Shown here: in pieces, positions 1 through 7,531 of the stretch
Layout of the letters: the number at the start of each line of letters is the position of its first letter
Position numbering within the stretch: the first letter of the stretch is position 1
From: Candidatus Adiutrix sp.
Lineage (GTDB): Bacteria > Desulfobacterota > Desulfarculia > Adiutricales > Adiutricaceae
Length of the DNA: 23,103 bases
Reading direction: 5' to 3'
Assembly (NCBI GenBank): GCA_031285975.1
Contig: JAITVE010000294.1
Location: 1-23,103 of the forward strand
Notes under the pieces: model-generated
Database searches by the model: none
Told to the model about the DNA's origin: nothing
What the model saw: only the letters and a program-made list of their open reading frames with translations
Program-made: the position numbers and the translations under genes

Positions 1-33
1 CAAAAAAACGCGGCGGCCAGGTGATTTTTCCCC

Positions 34-71
34 TATAATACCAATACCGGCGCATATTTTCAAACAGGAGG
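34..71 (+). promoter_or_regulatory. -10 box and ribosome binding site for the first gene
   Basis: A perfect TATAAT lies at 34-39. No good -35 box is visible at the expected distance, where the sequence is GC-rich. An AGGAGG at 66-71 sits five bases before the ATG at 77 and fixes that start. Confidence 0.5.
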
Positions 72-76
72 CTGCC

Positions 77-703
77 ATGACTGCCAACCCCACTCCCCAA
101 CTGACCCCGACCGCCTCGCCCGCGCGGCCTGGCCCAATGCTGATACTGGCTTTCCTGGCCGGGCTTTTCGGCGGCCTGGCGGCCTGCTGGCTCGCTTCGG
201 CGGCCCCGGCCTCGGCTGACAACCAACAGGCCCTGGTGGCCGGGGAACTGCGCCTCACCGACGACACGGGCCGCACCCGGCTGCTGCTGACCCTGGTGCA
301 GGGCCAGCCCCGCCTCTTCATGCTCGACGACGCGGGGGAATATCGGATGGAAATGGGCCTGGGGGCCGCCGGGGAGCCGCACATCTGGCTGCGGGATATG
401 GAAGGCGCGGCCAAAGTGCAGGTGGCCCTCACCGCGAAAGGCCGCCCGGCCTTTCGCCTGGCCGACCACCGGGGGCGGGAGCGGGCCATTCTGGGCCTGA
501 GCGACAGCGGCGACCCCACCATGATTTTGCGTGACGACGGCGGCCGCGACCGCCTGGCCCTGTGGCGCGACCAAAAAGAAGGCGGCCTGGCCCTGGCCGA
601 TGAAAACGGCCGCCCCATCGCCGCCTTCAGCGCCGCCACCGGCGCCCCCGCCCGCCTCTCCTTCTTCGGCGAAGACGGCCAGGCCTATAAGATTGTGGAG
701 TGA
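77..703 (+). CDS. Membrane-anchored protein of seven ~23-residue repeats, function unknown
   Basis: I do not recognise a named family. The 208-residue product has a short proline-rich N-terminus, one hydrophobic segment at about residues 20-45 (uncleaved anchor or signal peptide), then repeats covering the rest of the chain at about 56-75, 76-98, 99-121, 122-144, 145-167, 168-189 and 190-208. Each repeat follows a pattern near G-x-P-x-hydrophobic-x-L-x-D-x-x-G-x-x-R-x-x-x-x-L, which suggests paired beta strands with a turn at the D-x-x-G step. A repetitive beta fold outside the inner membrane is an inference; a structural or binding role is more likely than catalysis, because no conserved catalytic residues stand out. 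The start is supported by AGGAGG five bases upstream. The gene is convergent with the VWA lipoprotein gene and shares a 63-base gap with it. Confidence 0.8.
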   Translation: MTANPTPQLTPTASPARPGPMLILAFLAGLFGGLAACWLASAAPASADNQQALVAGELRLTDDTGRTRLLLTLVQGQPRLFMLDDAGEYRMEMGLGAAGEPHIWLRDMEGAAKVQVALTAKGRPAFRLADHRGRERAILGLSDSGDPTMILRDDGGRDRLALWRDQKEGGLALADENGRPIAAFSAATGAPARLSFFGEDGQAYKIVE

Positions 704-721
704 AGGCACATTGGACACTGA

Positions 722-762
722 CGAGGGAGCTTCGCTCCTTCGAATGTGGCGAGATTCTTTTT
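722..762 (+). terminator. Hairpin(s) between two convergent genes, probable terminator
   Basis: Bases 722-730 and 734-742 form a 9-bp stem with a TTC loop and one G-U pair. A 4-bp hairpin (742-745 with 754-757) follows and leads straight into five T residues at 758-762. The G-U pair would be an A-C mismatch on the other strand, so the signal fits the plus-strand gene best. Confidence 0.5.
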
Positions 763-766
763 CAAG

Positions 767-2512
767 CTACTTCATGACGGTTCCGGCCAACCCCACCAGT
801 TTGATGAATTCCGCGCGGTAGCCGCCGGGGTCGTCCCCTTTGGCCGCTTCGGCCCAGGCGGCAATGTCGGCCCAGGAAGTGGCCGCCAAATTCGGGTTGT
901 TGCGCAGTTTTTGGGCGTAGGCGGCCACGGCGGCGGAAAAACGCAGATGCGGCCCAGCCTCGTCAAAGGATGCCGCTAAAACATCTTTGCGCACGGGCAG
1001 TTCCGCCAGCTTGCTGCTTTCGCCGCCGCTTTCCTTCCAGCGCAGTTTCACAAAGGCCAGTTCGTCTGCGTTCGCCGGGCCGGCGCTTGCCTCGGGCGCT
1101 TCAGCGGGCTGACTGTACCGCAAGGGATCCACGCTGGGCTTGCCCCCGGCCAGGGTCAGTTCATACAGCACGGTGACCTGCTTGCCAGCGCCGACATCCC
1201 CGGCGTCCACAGCGTCGTTGTTAAAATCTTCGGCGTTGAGCAGGCGTTTTTCATAACCAATCTGCCGGTATTCCAGCACGGCGGCGGGGTTGAACTCCAC
1301 CTGCGCCTTGGCGTCTTTGGCCACGGTGAGCAGGGTGGCGCTCATTTCCGCGCCCAGCACCTTTTTGGCTTCGGAGAGGGTATCTATGTAGCTGTAGTTG
1401 CCATTGCCGTTGTCGGCGATTTTAACCATCATGGCGTCATTGAAATTGTTTGTGCCATAACCCAGGGCGGAGAGGGTGATGCCCCTGTCGCGCTGGCGCG
1501 TGACCATGGCGGTGAGTTCCTCGGCGCTGGCGACGCCCACATTGAAATCGCCGTCTGTGCAGAGCAGAATGCGGTTAATGCCGCCTTTGATAAAACTCTG
1601 TTCCGCCTGTTCATAGGCCAAGGCCAGCCCTGCCGCCCCGGCGGTGGAGCCGCCCGCGCCCAAATTGTCAATGACCGCCAGTATCCGCGCCTTTTCATTC
1701 CCCGGCGTGGCCGCCAGGGCCAGACCCGTTGCGCCGGAATAGGTGACTATGGAAATGCGATCCTGGCTGCGCAGCGTATCCACCAGCATACGCAGGGAAG
1801 ATTTGACCAGAGGCAAGCGCTCGGACGAATTCATGGAGCCGGATACGTCCACCAGAAACACCAGATTGGCCGGGGGCATTTCCGCTGTTTCCACCTCTTT
1901 GGCCTTCAGGCTGAGGGACAGCAGAACATTATTGGGGTTCCAGGGGCTGGGGGCCAGTTCGTAAGCCGCCTCAAAAGGGCTGTCGGCGCGGGTTGAACCG
2001 GCTTCCGGCAGGGGTTTGAACACGAGTTCATCGCTGTTCCAGGGAAAATAGTTCAGCATTTCCTCGGCCCGCACGGCATCGGGGTGAGGCGCGCGCCCTT
2101 CGTTCAAAAAGCGGCGCACATTGGCGTAGCTGGCTGTATCCACATCCAGGCCAAAGGTGGAAAGCGGCTCTTGGCTCACCTGCTGCACGCCGTTGTCGGC
2201 ATAATTCCCGTATTGCGCGGTGTCCGGGGCCACGCCCTGCGCGGGGGCTATGGGAATCACCATCATCCCGCCACCCATGGCCGCAGAGTCGTACTCTCTT
2301 CTGGCGGCGGCCATTAGAGATTCCAACTGAACCTGTGGTTTCGGAACAGCTTTTGGCACCTGGACTTCCGGCGAAGCCTGAGCCTCCGGTTGGGCCTGAG
2401 TTTCCGGCGGAGCCTCGGGCTCCGGCGGGGTCTGTTCACAGCCGGAAAAAACGAACATGAACACAACAAGCATCACCAACACGAAATACCGCAATGTCTG
2501 GAAATGAGGCAT
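767..2512 (-). CDS. YfbK-like von Willebrand factor A domain lipoprotein
   Basis: This 581-residue protein starts with a lipoprotein signal ending in F-S-G-C (Cys25), so it is probably tethered in the periplasm. A proline/glutamate-rich linker (about 28-62) follows. The segment at about 118-160 (T-F-G-L-D-V-D-T-A-S-Y, then E-M-L-N-Y-F-P-W) is the conserved N-terminal block of YfbK-type proteins. The VWA domain starts near residue 215 and has a complete MIDAS motif, D-V-S-G-S at 222-226, with the later T and D-G-D positions also visible, so it should bind a divalent metal. The C-terminal ~180 residues match the DUF3520-type tail of the family. AAAGGAG lies seven bases before the ATG. YfbK-type proteins are widespread, but their ligands are poorly defined. 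The gene stands alone between a convergent gene and a 267-base AT-rich gap. Confidence 0.9.
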   Translation of the reverse strand: MPHFQTLRYFVLVMLVVFMFVFSGCEQTPPEPEAPPETQAQPEAQASPEVQVPKAVPKPQVQLESLMAAARREYDSAAMGGGMMVIPIAPAQGVAPDTAQYGNYADNGVQQVSQEPLSTFGLDVDTASYANVRRFLNEGRAPHPDAVRAEEMLNYFPWNSDELVFKPLPEAGSTRADSPFEAAYELAPSPWNPNNVLLSLSLKAKEVETAEMPPANLVFLVDVSGSMNSSERLPLVKSSLRMLVDTLRSQDRISIVTYSGATGLALAATPGNEKARILAVIDNLGAGGSTAGAAGLALAYEQAEQSFIKGGINRILLCTDGDFNVGVASAEELTAMVTRQRDRGITLSALGYGTNNFNDAMMVKIADNGNGNYSYIDTLSEAKKVLGAEMSATLLTVAKDAKAQVEFNPAAVLEYRQIGYEKRLLNAEDFNNDAVDAGDVGAGKQVTVLYELTLAGGKPSVDPLRYSQPAEAPEASAGPANADELAFVKLRWKESGGESSKLAELPVRKDVLAASFDEAGPHLRFSAAVAAYAQKLRNNPNLAATSWADIAAWAEAAKGDDPGGYRAEFIKLVGLAGTVMK

Positions 2513-2779
2513 ACCTGAACTCCTTTTGCTGGTTGCCGGGGAATGCTCTTCCTACTATATATTACCCCGAATATTTCCCAAGTAATATGAAAAAAAAAGA
2601 CGGAATATCCTTAATCGTGTAAAATGAACTTGTTAATCAAGAAGCACGAGGATATCCGCCGATGACAAATTGTAACAAAACCAGTTTTTAATTTCCAGCA
2701 CAAAAACACTTTAGCAGAAGCCCCGTGCGCCGCCCTCAGCGCAGCCTTGGCGAATTACAGGGGCTTTCAGCGGCGCGGC
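2513..2779. other. AT-rich intergenic region with two inverted repeats
   Basis: No gene is apparent. It holds the 5' leader of the VWA gene (minus strand; AT-rich -10-like TAATAT/TATATA near 2559-2569 with no convincing -35). An imperfect inverted repeat lies at 2601-2658: the left arm matches the right arm apart from an inserted A and an inserted TAAT. A 7-bp AAGCCCC/GGGGCTT pair near 2717-2767 lies just past the 3' end of the DUF218 gene and may help end its transcript. Confidence 0.4.
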
Positions 2780-3460
2780 TCAATACTTGAAAAAATACAC
2801 CACAATAGCCGCCAGTTCCCGCGCGATGGAGTAGACGTCGCCCCATTCACGGTAGGCAGGGGCGGCGCGGCCCACGTTTTCGCAGCCCGCTTTTTTCAGG
2901 GCCATGGCCGAGCGGGGGGTGTGGAAGGCCTGGCTGACGACGATGGCGCTGTCAAGGTGGTGTTGCTCAAGATATGCGGCGGTGAAGAGGGCCGTCTGCC
3001 AGGTGTTCACGCCCTGGGAATCCACCACGATGTCCCACTCGGGCACGCCCCGGGATTGCAGGTAGGCGCTCATAGCCTTGGCCTCATCGACCCCGGAAAG
3101 CCCCACCCCGCCGCTGACGATGATGGTGCGGCAGTAGCCGTAGCGGTATAAATCAACGCTTTTGTCCAGCCGGGCGGCCAGGCGGGGGGCCGGGCTGCCG
3201 TCCCGGTACACCTCGTTGCCCAGCACCACGGCCACCTCGGCCGGAATCAACGCTTCCCGGCGGCCCCAGGCGTCCAGGGCCAGCCCGGACAGCACCGCCA
3301 GGAGCGTCAGCAAGGCCAGGCCTTTCAGGCACATTTTAGCCCGCGCCACTATCTGCGGGTTCAGCCGCGCCGCCCGCCCGCTGGCCGCCCCAGTTTCGCC
3401 CGCCGCCGTTAGCCGCCCCCAAAAACCGCCGTTCATCCACACGTCAATCACCTTGTTCAT
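2780..3460 (-). CDS. SanA/YdcF-like DUF218 membrane protein
   Basis: The 226-residue product has a ~45-residue N-terminal cytoplasmic stretch, one membrane segment at about 45-64, and a DUF218 domain over the rest. Family features are V-A-V-V-L-G-N near the start of the domain, R-L-A-A-R-L-D-K-S-V-D-L-Y, I-I-V-S-G-G, the E-A-K-A-M step and S-Q-A-F-H-T-P-R-S. In E. coli SanA and the related ElyC, such proteins affect envelope barrier function and undecaprenyl-phosphate-dependent steps. A similar envelope role is plausible here, more so since uppS lies in the neighbouring run, but it is an inference. The ATG is preceded by a weak GGGTG. The N-terminal extension before the membrane segment is longer than in SanA, so the true start could be further in. 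Confidence 0.8.
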   Translation of the reverse strand: MNKVIDVWMNGGFWGRLTAAGETGAASGRAARLNPQIVARAKMCLKGLALLTLLAVLSGLALDAWGRREALIPAEVAVVLGNEVYRDGSPAPRLAARLDKSVDLYRYGYCRTIIVSGGVGLSGVDEAKAMSAYLQSRGVPEWDIVVDSQGVNTWQTALFTAAYLEQHHLDSAIVVSQAFHTPRSAMALKKAGCENVGRAAPAYREWGDVYSIARELAAIVVYFFKY

Positions 3461-3570
3461 ACGTCACCCGCCTGTGCTGTGTCGGGGCCGGAATCAGTCC
3501 CTCCCCGCAGTTTCCGTTATAGCAGGCGAATGTGGCGACGATATGGGGAGGATGTGGAGGTTTTATGGAT

Positions 3571-4656
3571 TTATCCGCAGAGTTCCATAGCCCGGCGGTC
3601 AAGCTCGGCGGCGAGGCCCTCAGTTTCAGGGTCGCGGCCAAAGACGTCGCGCCAAACGCGGGGGCTTTCCATGCACATGTAGATGACTGTTTTTTCGGGC
3701 AGCGCTTCGCGCAAGGCCTTGACCAGCGTGCGGTACATGCGGGTGCGCAGGGGGCGGGGGTAGCGCATTTTGCCGTCGCCGCCCATGATGAATTCGCCGT
3801 CGTAAATGGAGGTCTCCGGGTGCCGGGCCAGCATGACTTCCTTGAGGGACGGGAGGTAGCGGAAGCAGCCCAGCGACACCCAGGCCACCTCGGCCCCGGC
3901 CAGGTGTTCGCCGATCATTTGGGCCGTGCGGGCGTAGCCCTCCTCCCAGTTGGGGTGGACGATGAGGGGGTCGAAGTGGAGGCCCACCGGGAACCCGGCC
4001 GCCGCCGCCCGCTGGGCCGCTTTGAGGCGGGCCGAAAGCGGGGCCGCGCCGGATTCCTCGCAACGGCAGATGTCCGGGGCGTTGACGGAAAAGCTGATGA
4101 CCGTGCGGCCTTTGTGTTTCAAGCCCAGGAGGTGATCGGTGTGGTCGGTTTTGGTTTTCAGTTCCAGCACCGCGCCTTCGGTTTCAGCAAACATGGTGAT
4201 GAGTTCGGCGGCCAGGCCGGTGCGTTTATCGAGAAGCAGGCTGTCGGTGAATTCGCCGGTGCAGAAGCGGCGGGGGCGCTCGGCGGGCGGGCGGCGCAGG
4301 AGTTCGCGCAAATCGGCCAACCCTTCGGCAACATTGCCGAAGAGCACCAGGGCCGCCGTGCCCAGATAAGCTTCCAGGATGCAGTAGCGGCAGCCAATGG
4401 TGCAGCCCAGGCCGAAATGGAAGATGGTCAGCCCGCAGCAGTTGTAATTCAAGGTGCCGGGGCAGGGTTTGATGAATTCGCCCCGGTGGCGGGTCACCAA
4501 CAGGTCGCCCCGGCCAAAGGCGGGGTAGTCCGCCGGGCCCAGGGGTTCCAGGGCTTGCGGCGCAAGGCTGTGCCCCAGATTTTCAGCCAGCGGGGTTTTG
4601 CGGAATTCCTCTTCCAGGCGCAGGGTGAGGCCGCCCGGCGACGCGTCACGACTCAT
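3571..4656 (-). CDS. Radical SAM protein of the spore photoproduct lyase family
   Basis: With the ATG at 4656 the protein has 361 residues. The open frame extends upstream, but that extension would lie inside the ParB-like gene; at 4656 the overlap is only 11 bases. The radical SAM cluster motif C-x3-C-x2-C is at Cys85, Cys89 and Cys92, close to the position in Bacillus SPL (90/94/97). Other SPL-like stretches are H-x-D-H-L-L near 172-177, F-S-V-N-A at 189-193, and G-F-P-V-G-L followed by N-W-E-E-G-Y near 221-241. By eye, the segment around R-F-C-T-G-E-F-T-D-S (130-139) aligns to the Bacillus stretch holding the hydrogen-donor Cys141, and Phe136 falls where that Cys should be. Family assignment is strong. 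Repair of spore photoproduct is doubtful, because nothing else suggests a spore former. Confidence 0.85.
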   Translation of the reverse strand: MSRDASPGGLTLRLEEEFRKTPLAENLGHSLAPQALEPLGPADYPAFGRGDLLVTRHRGEFIKPCPGTLNYNCCGLTIFHFGLGCTIGCRYCILEAYLGTAALVLFGNVAEGLADLRELLRRPPAERPRRFCTGEFTDSLLLDKRTGLAAELITMFAETEGAVLELKTKTDHTDHLLGLKHKGRTVISFSVNAPDICRCEESGAAPLSARLKAAQRAAAAGFPVGLHFDPLIVHPNWEEGYARTAQMIGEHLAGAEVAWVSLGCFRYLPSLKEVMLARHPETSIYDGEFIMGGDGKMRYPRPLRTRMYRTLVKALREALPEKTVIYMCMESPRVWRDVFGRDPETEGLAAELDRRAMELCG

Positions 4657-5620
4657 GGTCGTCGTCCAGAAGTTTTTGAAAATCAGGGGACTGCCGCAGT
4701 TTGGCCACCGTCTCGGCCACCTGGCCGAACTCGGCGGGGGTGGCAAAAGTCAGGTTCAGGCCGAACTTGAGGTCTTCAAGGCTGGGGTCAAGCTCCAGGC
4801 GGGCGGCGCGGGGTAGGGCCAGGGCCCGGACGCGGGCCTGCCGGGCGGCGGCCAGTTCGGCCAGGAGGGGGTGGCGGCGCGTCCAGAGATACTTGCGGAT
4901 AATTTCTTCGGTGGCCGGGCGGCCTACCCTCTCCACGTCAGCCAAAGCCGTACGAATGTCTTCCACTTCGAGCACCTCGGCAGAGCATAAAAATTCGCGG
5001 CGGCTGATGTCTTCAAGCCAGTCGAGCCACTGCTTTTTTTTCTGCTTGCTGGGGTTCAGGAGATCGAAGAGATTCAGGGCGGGGCCTAAATTTTCGGGAG
5101 CCCACCCGGCCAGGCGGGCCCCGGTTTCCAGGTCGAGCCGACCCTCGGCCAGGGCGGCCAGGCCCTGCTCGGGGAGCCCGGCGGCGCGGAGGCACCATTC
5201 GCGCATCTTCGGCGAGGGGGCCAGGCCGAGATACGGGGCCAAGTTCGCGGCCCCCTCCGTGCCCAGGGTCTCCACAAAAAACCGCCAGAGCAGGGCCGTT
5301 TCAGCCTGGTTCCAGCCGCGCTCCTGGTTATCGGCCAGGGCCAGGGCGAACGCTTGTTCGCGGGGGAAATCGGGGGGCAGCATCAGGGCCGGGGCCACGC
5401 TCCGGCCCTGGCGCATCAAGGCCTCGCGGCGCAGGCTCCCGGCCAGAAGATAGTGTTCGCCGCCGTCCGCCCAGATCAAGAGCGGGCGCAGGAGACCCAG
5501 GGCGCGGATGGACTCGGCCAGCCCTTCCACCCCCCGGCCATAGGAAGACGGCATCAGCGGCTTCAAGGGGGCCAGTTCCGCCTCCATGGGGGCTAAAGCC
5601 GCCAGGGTGAAATCAATCAT
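4646..5620 (-). CDS. ParB N-terminal-domain-like protein
   Basis: This 324-residue protein has a ParB/Srx-like N-terminal part: a short beta start, G-L-L-R-P-L-L-I, the box-II-like L-A-G-S-L-R-R-E-A-L near 59-68 (compare G-E-R-R in ParB), and A-L-A-D-N-Q-E-R-G-W-N near 93-103, which resembles the E-N-x-Q-R-x-x-L-x stretch. The central and C-terminal parts are helical, and I see no clear ParB dimerisation domain. True chromosomal ParB would sit next to ParA, which is absent. The gene overlaps the SPL-family gene by 11 bases and starts 6 bases after the CBS gene's stop, with GAGG just before its ATG, so the three are almost certainly co-transcribed. A specificity or DNA/nucleotide-binding role for the radical SAM partner is possible but unproven. 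Confidence 0.75.
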   Translation of the reverse strand: MIDFTLAALAPMEAELAPLKPLMPSSYGRGVEGLAESIRALGLLRPLLIWADGGEHYLLAGSLRREALMRQGRSVAPALMLPPDFPREQAFALALADNQERGWNQAETALLWRFFVETLGTEGAANLAPYLGLAPSPKMREWCLRAAGLPEQGLAALAEGRLDLETGARLAGWAPENLGPALNLFDLLNPSKQKKKQWLDWLEDISRREFLCSAEVLEVEDIRTALADVERVGRPATEEIIRKYLWTRRHPLLAELAAARQARVRALALPRAARLELDPSLEDLKFGLNLTFATPAEFGQVAETVAKLRQSPDFQKLLDDDHES

Positions 5621-5626
5621 GCCGCC

Positions 5627-6271
5627 TCAATCCAAAATCTGGTAGCCGTTGGCAATGAAGATTTTCATCGCTTCTTCGCGCCGACCGGGGGAAATTTTGA
5701 CGAGGGCCACGGTGGTGCCCGCTGATTCGCGCCGGGGGAAGGTGATGAAACTCAACAGCGCGATGCCGGGCCCGGCCAAAAGGGCGACGAGGCGGGAGAG
5801 ATAACCGGGGTCGGCCACCCGCTCGGGGGTTTCGGCCAGGTAGATGAAGCCGCGGTGATCGTCCACGCCGAAGATGTGGGTCACCAGGTCGAACAGGTCG
5901 GTGGCGGTGACGATGCCCACCAACTGGCCGTTATCCAGCACGGGGTAGACGCCGAGGCCCTTTTTGTGGCCCTCCACCATGGCGGTGAGCGCGTCGTCGT
6001 CCGGCGAGACGGTGTAGGGGTTTTTCCGCATGATGTCGCTGACTTTGAGCTTGGCCACCAGGTAGCGGGCCTCGTGCACCGACAGGGTGCTGACCGAAGA
6101 GGGCTGGGCCTCCAGGATGTTGCGCGAGGTCACCAGGCCCACCAGTCGCCCGTTATCCATGACCGGCAGGCGGCGGAAGCCCCGCTCTTTCATGACCCGC
6201 GCGGCCTCGGCAATGGGTTCGTCAGGCCCGATGGTCACGGGCTCGGTGGTCATCCAGTATTTTATTTTCAT
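5627..6271 (-). CDS. Tandem CBS domain protein with C-terminal ACT-like domain (AcuB type)
   Basis: The start at 6271 gives 214 residues and is preceded by GGGGGTG at a good distance; the two in-frame upstream starts lack a binding site. Two CBS motifs are visible. The first covers about 4-60 (W-M-T-T-E-P-V-T-I, then R-R-L-P-V-M-D-N-G-R-L-V-G-L-V-T) and the second about 77-135 (I-M-R-K-N-P-Y-T-V, then Y-P-V-L-D-N-G-Q-L-V-G-I-V-T). The last ~75 residues look like an ACT-type ligand-binding domain. Such proteins usually sense adenosine nucleotides through the CBS pair and regulate a partner. The target here is unknown. The gene leads a tight cluster with the ParB-like and SPL-family genes and is separated from ridA by 125 bases carrying hairpins. 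Confidence 0.85.
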   Translation of the reverse strand: MKIKYWMTTEPVTIGPDEPIAEAARVMKERGFRRLPVMDNGRLVGLVTSRNILEAQPSSVSTLSVHEARYLVAKLKVSDIMRKNPYTVSPDDDALTAMVEGHKKGLGVYPVLDNGQLVGIVTATDLFDLVTHIFGVDDHRGFIYLAETPERVADPGYLSRLVALLAGPGIALLSFITFPRRESAGTTVALVKISPGRREEAMKIFIANGYQILD

Positions 6272-6307
6272 GGGCACCCCCATAGTACATTCAATGCTCA
6301 AAACCGG

Positions 6308-6381
6308 ACGGGCAGCCCCGCCCGAGTGCTGTTCTCACGCGCTTGCGACCCCGTCACCCCGGTCTGCGCCGGTATGACGGG
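6308..6381. repeat. Two hairpins between ridA and the CBS gene
   Basis: A small hairpin CGGGC/GCCCG lies at 6308-6323. A larger one at 6348-6381 pairs CCCCGTCA with TGACGGGG, with further CCGG/CCGG pairing inside. It has no T-run on the minus strand, so it may be a dispersed REP-like palindrome or a rho-dependent pause site rather than a classical terminator. Confidence 0.45.
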
Positions 6382-6396
6382 GTACGGCGTTATGTA

Positions 6397-6771
6397 TTAA
6401 ACCTCGGCGATGGCCTCGATTTCAATCTTCGCGCCCATCGGCAGGGCGGCCACCTGCACGGTGGAGCGGGCCGGGCAGTCGGCGGTGAAGAAGGTGGCGT
6501 AGACTTCGTTGACCGCTTTGAAATCGGCCAGGTCGGTCATGAAAATGCCCACGCGCACAACTTTTTCCAGGGAGCTTCCGGCGGCTTCCAGGATGGATTT
6601 AACGTTGGTAAGGCTCTGGCGGGCCTGCTCTGCGGTGCTGTCCGGGAAGGCGCCCGTGGCCGGGTTCAGGGGCAGCTGGCCCGAGACAAAAACCATATTG
6701 CCGCATTTGACGGCCTGGGAATAGGGGCCGATGGCGGCCGGGGCTTTTTCGGTGCTGATGATGTTTTTCAT
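6397..6771 (-). CDS. ridA: RidA family enamine/imine deaminase
   Basis: The start at 6771 (124 residues) is chosen because AAGGAG stands seven bases before it; the upstream in-frame start lacks this. The N-terminal A-P-A-A-I-G-P-Y-S-Q-A-V and V-F-V-S-G-Q-L-P-L-N-P are family signatures. Near the C-terminus, C-P-A-R-S-T-V-Q-V-A-A-L-P holds the substrate-binding arginine, and I-E-I-E-A-I-A holds the conserved glutamate. RidA hydrolyses reactive 2-aminoacrylate-type enamines released by PLP enzymes to keto acids and ammonia, in the cytosol as a trimer. It follows uppS: the uppS stop lies 26 bases before this ATG. Confidence 0.93.
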   Translation of the reverse strand: MKNIISTEKAPAAIGPYSQAVKCGNMVFVSGQLPLNPATGAFPDSTAEQARQSLTNVKSILEAAGSSLEKVVRVGIFMTDLADFKAVNEVYATFFTADCPARSTVQVAALPMGAKIEIEAIAEV

Positions 6772-6797
6772 GCAATTCTCCTTGTGGTTTGGAATCG

Positions 6798-7508
6798 TCA
6801 CTCGCTCAAGCCGAAGCGGCGCTCACGCTGCTGAAAAGAAGCCAGGGCGGCCGCGAAATCTTCCTCGCCGAAATCCGGCCAGAGGGTCGGGGTGAAATAC
6901 AGCTCGGCGTAGGCGCACTGCCACAGCAGAAAATTCGACAGCCGCAAATCGCCCCCGGTGCGTATCAACAGGTCGGGGTCGGGGGTGCCGGTCGTCCACA
7001 GTTTTCCGCTCAAGGCTTCCGGGGTGATGGCTTCCGGCGAAATCTTTCCGGCGACCGCCTCTGCCGCCAACAGCCGGGCCGCGCGGGCCAATTCGAAGCG
7101 GCTGCCGTAGGACAGGGCCACGGTGAGGGTCAAATCCGTGTTCCCGGCGGTCAGTTCCATGGCCGCGCTCAGGGCCTCGCGGGTCAGTTCCGGCAGGGCC
7201 TCGGTCTCGCCGATGGCCAAGAGGCGCACGCCCTTTTCCATCAACTCCGCCAGTTCCGACTGCAAATACTGGAGCAGCAGTTCGAACAGGCCCTTGACCT
7301 CGTCTTCCGGGCGGCCCCAGTTTTCAGAGGAAAAAGCGTAGAGCGTCAGGTATTTCACCCCGGATTTTTTCGCGGCGGTGAGGATGGTGCGCACCGGTTT
7401 GGCCCCGGCCTTATGGCCTTCGGTACGCTTCAGGCCGCGACGGGCGGCCCAGCGGCCGTTGCCGTCCATAATGATGGCCACGTGTTCGGGCCCTGGCAGA
7501 AAAGTCAT
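6798..7508 (-). CDS. uppS: Isoprenyl (undecaprenyl) diphosphate synthase
   Basis: This 236-residue enzyme extends farnesyl diphosphate with isopentenyl units to the C55 lipid carrier needed for peptidoglycan and surface glycans. All main cis-prenyltransferase motifs are present: I-I-M-D-G-N-G-R-W-A near residues 12-21 (catalytic Asp), R-T-E-G-H-K-A-G, Y-A-F-S-S-E-N-W, and R-T-G-G-D-L-R-L-S-N-F-L-L-W-Q near the C-terminus, followed by A-E-L-Y-F and W-P-D-F. The length is normal for the family. No clear Shine-Dalgarno precedes the ATG, and the gene begins 23 bases after the C39-like gene ends. The usual partner cdsA is absent from the window. Confidence 0.96.
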   Translation of the reverse strand: MTFLPGPEHVAIIMDGNGRWAARRGLKRTEGHKAGAKPVRTILTAAKKSGVKYLTLYAFSSENWGRPEDEVKGLFELLLQYLQSELAELMEKGVRLLAIGETEALPELTREALSAAMELTAGNTDLTLTVALSYGSRFELARAARLLAAEAVAGKISPEAITPEALSGKLWTTGTPDPDLLIRTGGDLRLSNFLLWQCAYAELYFTPTLWPDFGEEDFAAALASFQQRERRFGLSE

Positions 7509-7531
7509 TGAATGGGAACTCGTTTTATCTG

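Noticed and set aside
3532..4770. Long plus-strand open frame opposite the SPL-family gene
   Set aside because: The antisense frame is open because of GC-rich codon use; its product is low-complexity and the minus strand encodes clear radical SAM motifs.
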